From NCBI GenBank assembly GCA_030710605.1, contig CP092874.1:72010555-72074554 (forward strand): DNA of 64,000 bases. The letters run 5' to 3'. Position numbers and translations under genes: made by a program. Of this stretch, positions 23,301-35,300 are shown piece after piece; the stretch's first letter is position 1; the number at the start of each line of letters is the position of its first letter. Under the pieces are notes generated by a model. The model worked only from the letters and a program-made list of their open reading frames with translations, was not told where the DNA came from and searched no databases. This stretch comes from Cordylochernes scorpioides. Its lineage: Eukaryota > Arthropoda > Arachnida > Pseudoscorpiones > Chernetidae.

Positions 23301-26300
23301 GGATGTTGGCACCCCAATATGCAAAGTTGAATCCCAAGATAGGGCGGCTCACATCATTTTCTATTGTAACTCCGCCTTTGCCGGACCCAAGCCTGGATGA
23401 AAAAGGAGGAGGGGGAGCAGTAACAAGCTCACTAAAAAACCTGGGCTCAGCTGGCCTGGCTGATAGTACCCTGTAAGGGCTCCTAATCCAGGGATACAGG
23501 ATGAGCAGCGTTTGTACTCCATGTTAAGAGTGGCTGCATATAGTGTCTGTTCCTCATTTCAGAGGCGGCCATTTCTTTTGGAGCTAAGTCGGTCTGCCAC
23601 TGAGTAGTGCTCCCAGTCTTAATGACAAAGGCAGACACATTAAACTTCACCCAGTACCCTAATATGATTGAGTGGAGATAAGAAAGAAGAAGAAGATTTT
23701 CCACTGTTTTCCACTTCAAGGAAAAAAAAAAATCTTGCAGCCTTCCAAACATGCCAACCCAGTAACATAGTCTTATAAAATATTCCCTACTGTCTTTGAA
23801 ATTTAACTACTAACAGAGCACTTTTCTTTAAATACTTCCAATTTTACAATTCAAAAAATAAGAAAAAAATGAAAATTGCATGGAAACCATGTAACCCTAT
23901 TTCTCAATATATCAAAAACCATAAGAACACCAAATTACCAAAAAGAACAGGTTTAATTTATTAAGTGAAATGTGACCAATGCTATGTTGGAAAACATCCA
24001 GAACTTAAAACAAAGAATGAAAAACCATGAAATATATTCTAAAATGGGATAAAATTGAGAATTCTGCACTTGTAGAACATAGAAAAATTACAGGGCATAA
24101 TTATTTTAATCTAAAATAAATGAATATACTAGATTATGAGAAGAATTACTTTAAGAGACAATTTAAAGAAGCCTTTTTCATTCAAAATAAATGCTTTTTT
24201 TTTGCTTATCTCTAGTACACGTGGTACAGGCCATGATAATCATGGTGGGTAGAAGTTGGCAACTGCTTTTACTGTAAGTGCACCACATGTCTACATGTGT
24301 AAAAAGAAATGTGCTACAATTACAAGATGGAAGAAAGAGGAAAAATAACGATAAATATACAATATTTATTAATTATATCTTTAAAAAAAAAGAGTGGGTT
24401 TTTTTCTGCATCTAATTTTAAGAATAATATTTTAGGGTTCTTAGAAAACTATCTTCTTCTTATCTGCTATCTTGTTTACATACTTGATAACATTAACTAT
24501 TTAAAACATGCTGTAGTAAAATTTCTCATTTGGATCGTAACCACGCTGTGCTACTTTCTTGGCTCTCCCCCAGGAGGCCCAGGATTGATTCCCGGCATGG
24601 AAAGTTTTTTACTTTGGTTAGTAGCTCGTAAAACAATATTCTCTCTCTTTATTTTCTCATTCAGTACTTTTGTCTGAAGATGCTAACAACACTAACGTCA
24701 CACACTATTTATTTATTTGGTCTTATTACCTTGTTTTTATAATCTATAATCCAAATTGTGTCTTATCATCTCAATTGTGGTCATACAGTAGAAATGGTAG
24801 TAATGGGCACCTAGTTGCGAAGCTAAAGTGTCCTTTAGGGAAAGTGGTCCTCTTATCAGAGAGTTGCTAATTAGTAAAACTGGTAATTTTGGTGACAAAA
24901 ACTGTTCTTTGTAGAGGTGTCCTCTAATGGAGGCTGTAGTATAACAATAATTGGGGTCCCAAGTGATGTTGTTATAATTAGCTATGCTAGCGAAAAAAGG
25001 CACAAAAGAACCCTTGCCACAGAAAAATAAACTTACTTTTAAAGAAATAGAAACAGTAGCCAAAACAAAATTAAACAAGAACTGGAGGATCCCACCTAAG
25101 CACAGTTGGTACAGTGGAGTGAACCCAGGAGGAGCTCTGAACATCAGAAATAGACAGCATCAAACAACACTAACAAGATTTAGAATGGGCCATCTCAAGC
25201 CATTGAAGATAGAAAATAATAACAAAATCTACCCCACTTGCCCAAAATGTAGCTTGTCACCTGCAGCTCCAGAACACATTTTGGCTTGCATTAGATGCAC
25301 TAAACAGGACCTTTGGGAGAGGCCGCTGCTCATCATAAAACAGCTCGAGGAGCATGAAATCATGGAATTCGTGTAATCTTTACACAAGGGGATAAGAAAC
25401 AACAACAACAACAACAGCTTCATCCCAGTATAATATCTATTACTTTAGCTGTAAACAGTCTGATACACGCCCGCGAGAGCAAATGCCAATAACAATTGTT
25501 TTTCAATTATTTAGTATAAAGATTTTTAAGAGTTTGTACATAGAGTATTAGCCTGTTGAAGAACAGTATATTTGCTCGAAAGCTTGAAAATTCAAAATTA
25601 AAAGAAACTTTTTACCTGATTTTTATTTTTCCTTTTTCAAATAATTTCTGGGAAACTATTGCTCACAAAATTAGCTTCAACTACAAATGATATACACATG
25701 ATAATGACCTACTACATCTCTGAATGCACTATTGTTAACGAGGAACGGAATAAGAACTTAAAGAGCATTATCCAAGTCTATGTGAACCCAGTTCAGCTAA
25801 TCAGAATAATGTCAGAGAAAAATATATATAGCGATAGAATTGTTTAACTTTCATAAAGCGTTAGAGAACAAGGTAATCTCTAAGAACTAAAATTACAGAA
25901 CAATTTCCTTCCATAGTTAATTTGTATAGTTATGTTGAATACTTTGATTTCCTTTTCATTTTCCCTTCTCTCCTTTGTTTATGTTTTTTTCCCCCTTTCT
26001 TCATGAAAAAGAAGTATGGCGAGTCCTTACAGGACGGAAATGTCCTAATAAAGCTGCGGTTGTTGTTGATATACACATGATACATATCTTTTCTCACCAC
26101 AATCAGGTCTATAACCACTGAACAGAGGACAGTGGCCATCTTGAACTGCTCTAATGCCTATGAACTCAGCACCAAACAGTGGAAGCTTCTATACAAAGTA
26201 CTTTGCTGGAACTTACTTCTGAGCTGTCTCAAAAGGATTGGAGAGATCCGTGTCGGAGGAGGAATGAAGAACAGTCTCCAGGTTGAGTCCCACCAGTTTC

Positions 26301-29300
26301 TCCTGCAGGTGTTTGGCTTGCTGCTGGAGAGTGGCTGTGGTCTCATTGACATCTGCTTTCTCTGCAGCCTCCTGCACACCAATATTCTTACTCACTCCCA
26401 CTTGTCCTTGATTGGCTTCATAAAGAATCTTTTTTTTTTTCTTACCCCCTAGTACACGTGGTACTGGCTATGGTAATCAGGGTGGGTAGAAGTAGGCGAC
26501 TGCTTTTACTGTAAGTTCACCACATGTCTACGGATGTGAAAAGCAGTTCGACTTTGCACTTACAAATGTGCCATAGCCCCGTTTGGTTACTTGCACTTGC
26601 TGGAGGAGTTGGACTTTGGCAAGAATTGGGGGCCATTGGAGCATTTTCTTTTTAATTAGGATAAAGTGTCCAATGCGGGAATCGAACCTGGGTTGCAGCG
26701 GTCGAAAACCAATGGTTTAGACCATTCTTCCACCGACCCCCTGATCTCACCTTGAAATTGGAGAGCTCCTGTACCAGGTCTCCCAGCTCTGCTTCCAGCC
26801 GCTTGTACTTCTGTTCTAGGGTCTCTTCTTCCTGGCCACAGCCCAGCTGAACACACCAACATCTCAGATGGACACATTCACAACAAAGTTGGACACACTC
26901 ATATTCCAGATGGAAAGGGCCACATTGTAGCAGTTAGAGGATATATGCACACAATTTGAGTCGGCACATCCCCACCTCAATTGGATACAGCCATATCCAA
27001 GTTGGATACAGATTGCTACTTAAATAAATCCATTTTAAATGGACAATTTCCTGTATTATATTATATATTGGAAATTGGGAGGAGGAAGAAAGAACCCACA
27101 ATCTTCTATTAAACAAAGATTATTTATTTTCTGAAGTAATGAACTTAAAATGAAAGAGAGGGGGACAAAATCGAGCAGCTATACGTGGTAAAATCAATAA
27201 AATTACTCAAAATCTTACTTGACAATGCTACATATTGGCCCAACTTTACATGACTTAACCTGACCAGACCTAAATTCTAACAAATAAAGTTACCATATAC
27301 TGTAAAATCCCTCTATAGTGAATGCAAATGGGAATTAACTTTTGGTTCACTATAGACATGGTTTGGTTATTTTTTAATTTTCAAAAATTTCAGATTGTAT
27401 AATTAAAGGACAGAAAATACACACAGAAAAAAAGATACCTCTTTTTTTATTATTATTATCCCTAGTACACGTAGTACAGGCCATGATAATCATAGTGGGT
27501 AGTTAGCAACTGCTTTTACTATAAGTGCACCACATGTCTACACATGTGAAAATCAGTTAGACTTTTGCACTTACAAATGTGCCAGAGCCCCGTTTAGTTA
27601 CTTGCACTCGCTGGTGGGGTTGGACTTTTGCAAGAATCGTAGGCCATTGAAGCATTTTTTTTAACAGAAAAAAAGTTCCCAATGCGGGAATTAAACCCGG
27701 GTCGTAGCGGTCAAAAACCAACAGTTTAGACAATCCTTCCACCGACCGACTACACTGAACATACTGCGGCAGTGTGATAGCTTGCTTGCAAGTGTGGGAA
27801 ACAAGAAATAGAACAGTGTGATCTGTGAGATTCCCTACAACCCTACACTTTGAAGACCCCATTTTTGGAATTACCCTCATAATAAGGTAAAATTTGGATA
27901 TGTATAAAATATAGAGGTAATTCATAATACAATATAATGCGGCTTATGATTGTAAAACAACATTTGAAAATTATCCCACATATGTTTCTTTTAAACGAAA
28001 AATCAAAATTTATTTTAAGGAGAAATAACGATCATTTCTAACCTTAGGGATATAGTATGAAAGGATGAATTGTGAAGAGTAAAGATAAACGAAAAAATAA
28101 ATTCCCATGGACACTTTTATTTTATCCGCTTATCATTACTCTTCACAATTCATCCTTTCATACTTCATCCCTAAGGTTAGAAATAATCATTTATTTCTCC
28201 TTAAAAAAATAAATTTTGATTTTTCATTTAAAAGAAAAACATGCGGGATAATTTTCAAATGTCGTTTTACAAAATACAGAAGATTTATTTATTTGACATA
28301 TCGGACGCGATATCCCAGCTTGGGATACTTGCACCTAAATACATTTTAGCAGCTTATATACAATTCTTTTTATACAATCCAATAAACAAGACTAAAAGCA
28401 AAATTAAAACCGAAAGGTTGGTTTTCTCAAACAGAAAAGAAAATCTAAAATGAAATTACAAAAATTATTGAATTTTACATAGGTGTCTTTGTTATATAAG
28501 AATTCGCAAATTTCTTCGATGGGATAAAAATGACTACTTCTGTAGCTGTGAAAGACATTCTATCAATAAATGTATTGAGTTTTGGTTTTCTTTTCCACAG
28601 AAGCAGCTAGGATCATCTGTTGCCCTGATTTTTGCCAGAAATTCTCCAAAATTGACATGATTTGTGATGAATTGTGCGTTGTAAAAATTTGGATGAAAAT
28701 AGTAACGAAATTCCAAATGGAAAAAAAAATCTGGAATGTTTCATTAGTGTTAGATTAAATAAATATGGAAGATTACAAAGACTAAATTCAAAAAGTGTAA
28801 GGTTTTGGGGTTTAATGATGGCTTTCTAGATTCATCATCCCACTAGTGTGATGGCATTGTAGTAATACCTCAAACACTGAATTTACTTTTTTTTTTCTTA
28901 TCCCCAGTACACGTGGTACAGGCCATGATAATCATGGTGGGTAGAGGTTGATGACTGCTTTTACTGTAAATGCACCACATGTCTACACATGTGAAAAGCA
29001 GTTCGAATTTGCACTTACAAATGTGCCAGAGCTCCGTTTGGTTACACTTGCTGGTGGGATTGGACTTTTGTAAAAATCGGGGGCCATTGAAGCATTTTTT
29101 TTTTTTAACAGAAAAAATTGCCCAATGCGGGAATCGAACCCGGGTCATAGCGGTCGAAAAACAACGTTTTAGACCATCCTTCCACCGACCCCCTAAAAAA
29201 AAGAAGGAAGCCTACAGCTACACCTGATGTTCCCAGGTGGTCACCCTCCCAAGTACTGACTGGGATCGACATTGCTTAACTTCGGTGATCGGATGAGAAC

Positions 29301-32300
29301 TGGTGTTTTCAACGTGGTATGGCCGTAGGTTACTTATTTGGCCTTGTGATTCTACACCTTTAGAAAAATCAGCACTTACAGTTTCATAGTCTTTAGCTTT
29401 AAACTCATATCCAGTTTTCCTCTTGGAAGCTATGGAGTCTGTGAAGTCTGAAACAGATACAAAAACACTGATTTACTTTATAGATCATGTAGTGAAGTGC
29501 TGATTAAAGTCAGGAAAACACAAGTCATGTACAAGATGTGAAAATACATGTATTTAATAAAATGCTTGTCTCTCTTCTTCTTATTTCTTATCTCCACTCA
29601 ATCGTATTAGGATATCAAGTTGTGATCCTTGATGGTGTCTGTTTGACAACCATCATGACTGGGTGAAGTAGATTGCGTCTGCCTTTGTCATTAAGACTGG
29701 GAGCACTACTCAGTGGCAGGCCGACTTAGCCCCAAAAGAAATGGCCGCCTCTGACATGAGGAACAGACGCCATGTGCAGCTGCTCCTAACATGGAGTACA
29801 AACACTGCTCATCCTGTATCCCTGGATTAGGAACCCTTACAGGGAACTATCAGCCGGGCCAGCTGAGCCCAGGTTTTTTGGTGTCTTGTTACTGCTTCCC
29901 CTTCTCCTTTTTCATCCTGGGCTTGGGACCGGCAAAGGCGGAGTTATAAAATGCTTGTGAAATGCCAAGGATTATCTGTGAAACTGGTGACAAGTTTTTG
30001 TTTTCTGTGGGAAGACTCTCTTCTTTAGAGAAATAGAATCAGTCGGGAGAGAGATCAAGGGAAGAATATGAAGTGCAGAAAAACGAGAGAGTATTACACA
30101 ATCCAACAATGTTCTATTTGTGATGCTACATCTTTCAGTTTTCCATATGAATCTGAAACATAAAGGAAGCAAGAAATAAAATGAGAGCCACAGAGATGTG
30201 ATGAACAATCCTAAATAGTGGCTTATTACTGATGAGCCAGGCCATCCCAATAGTTTTTTTTTACTTATACTTTTAGTCTAAATTAGACAAGATCTTGGAG
30301 GTCGTGCTCGTAAAGAAGCTCAAGAACTCTTCTTGGTTCTCTGTACAGGGATCTTTTGTCCTTTCCAATGCAATTTAGTCAATGTTGGGGAGTGGCCTCT
30401 TCGGTTTTGCACCTAGTGCACATGGGGAAGCTTTTGGCTCCCTCTTTATAGACTAGAGGGCGCAGGTGACCAGATTTCCATCTGGCCAACTGTGTCGATT
30501 CCCTTCTGTTTAGTTGGAGGGTCTGTTTTTTGGGGTTTTCTACCTGGTACCAAGAATAATGGAAACTATCTCTATGGTTCCTTATTAGTTGTAGTTTCAG
30601 TTTGTTAATATGGTCCCTTGCTGAAAGGTAGGTCTCGGAGTTCACCGCATCAGGATGTCCAGCTGCTCCTTCCTTTGCCAATCTGTCGGCCTCCTATAGC
30701 CTCCAATAGTTTTAAATTGCAGTAACCACAATAGGAAATTTATTTTACTGAAAAGTCATGTTTGTATAAAATGTTTATATTATCATGTTTAATGGTTTTA
30801 TTTCTTGTATATAGATGGATCTTATTACATTATTCTTAAAGTATTTAAACACAAGGTAATAAGACCAAATAAATAGTGTGCGACATTTCCTGAACGGTCT
30901 GAAGATGGTAACAACGCTGTTACCGAAATGTCACACACTATTTATTTATTTGGATTTGGTCTTATTACCTTGTGTTTATAATCTATAATCCAAATAGTGC
31001 CTTATCTTAAAGTATTTATTTCCAGTACGTTCTAAGAAAGTATTTTGAATTGAAAAAAAAAATAATAAAATAGTTGGAAGTGTAAAATTGAACTCGTTTA
31101 AGGCAAAGTTTTAGAAAAGTTGATTTGAAATACAGGATAGGTCAGTGTTGACAGTAAAAGTCTCATATCATGATATGGTACAATTTGAATTATGGATAAG
31201 AAATAGAAGATCAAATTCATAACTATTCAGAACAGGGTCGTGAAATATGTGGTCTTATATATCTTCTTCCTTATCTCCACTCAATCATATTAGGGTATCA
31301 AGTTGTGACCCTTAATGGTGTCTGTTTGACAACCATCATGACTGGGTGAAGTAGAATGCCTTTGTCATTAAGACTGGGAGCACTACTGAGTTGATAAAGA
31401 GAGAAAAAAATCAAAGATAAGGAGGATAAGTTTCTTTTATGAACAAACAATCAAGCTTTCGGGCATAAAAGAAACTTATCCTCCTTATCTTTGATTTTTT
31501 TCTCTCTTTATCAAGTTACTCCAGAGGATTTTAATTTATTTAAGCACTACTGAGTACCAGGCCGACTTAGCTCTAAAAGAAATGGCCACCTCTGACATAA
31601 GGAACAGACGCCATGTGCAGCCGCTCCTAACATGGGAGTACAAACGCTGCTCATCCTGTATCCCTGGATTAGGAACCCTTACAGGGTACTATCAGCCGGG
31701 CCAGCTGAGCCCAGGTTTTTTTAGCGAGCTTGTTACTGCTCCCCTTCCTCCTTTTTTATCCAGGCTTGGGACCGGCAAAGGCGGAGTTGGTCTTATATAT
31801 AATAGATATATGTGTGATGATATTGAAATCAGATTACTGAATTATAACTGGTTCATTCATTTTTGGCTTGCATTAGATGCACTAAACAGGACCTTTGGGA
31901 GAGGCCACTGCTTATCATAAAACAGCTCAAGGAGCATGAACTCGTGGAATTTGTGTAATCTTTACACAATGGGATAAGGTAACAACAACAACAGGTACAG
32001 ATACAAGAAAATAAGACCTAATCCAAATAATTTAATAGTGTGTGACGTTTCGGCAACAGCATTGTTTTACCATCATCAGACAAAAGAATAAAATTTTCAT
32101 TTTCATTTTATTCTTTTGTCTGATGATGGTAACAATGATGTTGCTGAAATGTCACACTATTAAAATATTTGATTTAAGTCTTATTTTCTTGTATCTAAAA
32201 TCTATAATCCAAATTGTGCTTTATCAACAACATTATTAATTTTATTGACTTTTGGCAGCTTTTTTGCTTGTAATTCCAAGGAGGTTATAGATAGGAAACT

Positions 32301-35300
32301 GAATATTCGAATTGGGGTCGATTAAAGTCTTGGACAATCGCTGAAAAAATCAATTCGCAACTCCCAACAGTTTCTGACTTGACATCGTTCAAGGTCCAAA
32401 AAGAAATATAGAAATTGGTTCATTCCCAGCTACCCTGACCATCCATATATGCAGTTTTCATACATGCGGTTGCCGACTCTCCTTGTTTGAATTTAATGAT
32501 GTCATTTTTTCCAAGCATTCTGCCTCATTTATTATTTTCTTCCTTGCTTATACTAATGATATCCCAGAGGATATTTTCTCTGAATCACACCAGCTAGTGT
32601 GGACTGCTTCAACAACTAAAAGTGTGTTAAATAAAAGGAGGATAAGGCACAATTTGGATTATAGATTATAAACACAAGGTATTCTAAAAGAAAATAAGAC
32701 CTAATCCAAATAATTTATTAGTGTGTGACGTTTCGGCAACAACATTGTCACCATCATCAGACAAATTGTCTGATGATGGTGACAATGTTGTTGCCGAAAC
32801 ATCACACACTAATAAATTATTTGGATTAGGTCTTATTTTCTTTTATTATAATCTATTATCCAAATTGTGCTTTATCATAAACACAAGGTAATAAGACCAA
32901 ATCCAAATAAATAGTGTGTGACATTTCGATTACAGCATTGTTACCATCTTCAGACAAAAGTACTGGATGTATGAAGATGGTAACAACGCTGTTACCGAAA
33001 CATCACACACTATTTATTTATTTGGATTTGGTCTTATTAGTGTTAATAAAAGGATGAGTTTTTGTGACACTGTACTTATATTTACATAATTTTACAAGAT
33101 TTATAAATTTAACAAGAGAGTACTAATCAATTTTAGTTAATTAACACAAAGGAGAAACAATATTTAACAATAAACAATTTCAAAAATATCAAGAGTAGTA
33201 TTCCTTTTTTGAATGGAGCTCACCTAGAGTTGTTGCTCTACTCTGTGAATGCATTTTATATTCCAACAATAGGTACCATCACTGCATTAATAATATTTCA
33301 GAGAAATTGTCTTTATTTATTTCCTTAGTGTAACTCCGCCTTTGCCGGTCCCAAGCCCGGATGAAAAAGGAGGAGGGGGAGCAGTAACAAGCTCGCTAAA
33401 AAACCCGGGCTCAGCTGGTCCAGCTGATAGTACCCTGTAAGGGCTTCTAATCCAGAGATACAGGATGAGCAGCATTTGTACACCATGTTAGGAGCAGCTG
33501 CACATGGTGTCTGTTCCTCATGTCAGAGGCGGCCATTTCTTTTGAAGCTAAGTCGGCCTGCTACTGAGTAGTGCTTCCAGTCTTAATGAAAAAGGCAGAC
33601 ACATTCTACTTCACCCAGTCATGATGGTTGTCAAGTGTCAAGCTCTACAAGCTTGATACCCTAATATGATTGAGTGGAGATAAGAAAGAAGAAGAAGATT
33701 TCCTTAGTGTGGTCAGTAGAAGATGATTTACCAATATCTTTGTTGATCAGTGACTGATCTTTGAATCTCTCATAGGCCTCACTGGGGGCCAGGGTGATCT
33801 TCTCGATGCTGTCGCTGTGGTCCTGCAGCACACACCATAGCTGTCCAGTAGCACCTTTATTGTCATCATTTGAGAGATTAGCAACATGTTGTTAGGCCTA
33901 GATTACCTTATGAACCCTTTTATTCCTAAGACCATTTTTCAATTCGTAATCTCAGTATTTAGATACTCAAGTGTCATTGCAATATGTTGAATGCTTTCCC
34001 TTGATTTGAAATTATACACTTTGGTGTACATTTTTCTGTGAATGCATTACAAGTAATTTCCACTTTGGTGTCCTCGAGTGGAATCGCTAAGGTATATTTG
34101 CTAAAGTGATCCACAATCATCAAAATGTGCTCGTACCTTTCTGCCGATTTTTATTTTTTTTAAATGGCCCTTGAAAGTCTACACCTACACGTTCCCATAT
34201 ATCCTTTGTGGGTGGTAGTGGTTCTAGCGGTGCTGCTGATTTGAACTTTGGTGTTTTGAATGCTTGGCATGTTCTACAGGACTTTATATACCTCCGCACG
34301 TCCTCGTCGAGACCTTTCCAATAAAACCGTTGTTTAATAGGGTGAATCGTTTTAGCCACACCCATGTGACCCGCCTCTGGTAAGTCGTGTGCTAGTTTCA
34401 TTATCTCAGGAATACTATGTTTGGGAGCGACTACTAGCCATTTATTCCCTTGCGATGCATGGTGTTTTTTTTTATACAAGATACCATTAATCGTTTTAAA
34501 TTTATCCTTACTCGACATTTTTGTATTTATCTTGCAACAAAACTGGTCATCCCTCTGTGTGTTTTCGTCAATGCATACTGTCCATGCCACCAACTTATTA
34601 AAATTTTCTTCATTCCTCCCGTCAGTTTTGTTGAACGGGTTACGAGACAATGCATCTGGAGCAACGTTCTTCCTGCCTGCCCTGTGTACTATCTCGAAAT
34701 CATATTCCATCAGTTTTAGGCCCCATCTCGTAAGTCTCGAGCATGGATCGCGCACATTTGCTAACCAAGTTAATGCGCTATGGTCGGTTACTACTTTAAA
34801 GCTTCTACCAAAAATGTACGGTCTTAATTTATGTAACGGCCAGACTATAGCTAAACATTCTAATACGGCAGTATTTACACTCATGTTTAGATGTAGGTCT
34901 CGATAAGTAATGTACAGGGTGAAGAAAACCTTCTCTGTCCAGTTGCTACACCATGAAGCCGGCAGCTTGGTGCCAACACCCACAGTGCCTCCATTGTTGA
35001 CTTAGAAGGTAAAAGCTCACCAGCCATTGCGTGGGCCGCTATAAGGTCTGTTAGGTCTTTCCACCTGGATTTTATCGACTGAGGCTCTTTCATTTTTATC
35101 AGTTTGTTGCCCCTATTACAAGCCCGGCCGTCGTTCCTTGGATATCGTAGTTTCAATGCCTCCAGTATGTCTTCAAGTGCAGCCGAAGGTTCGAACATGC
35201 ACCTGATGAATTTGTGGGCAAGTGGAAGCTGCCGCACTAGGGCCTTCATCCAGTCTCCTTCCGGGACTTTGTTTATCACCAGCCATGTTTTGAACTCCTC

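Noticed and set aside
25659..25847. 62-codon frame in intron 6
   Set aside because: No homology or splice framing; AT-rich chance frame.
31582..31920. 112-codon gene in intron 3
   Set aside because: It is a translation of SINE-B sequence running into LINE-1 tail.
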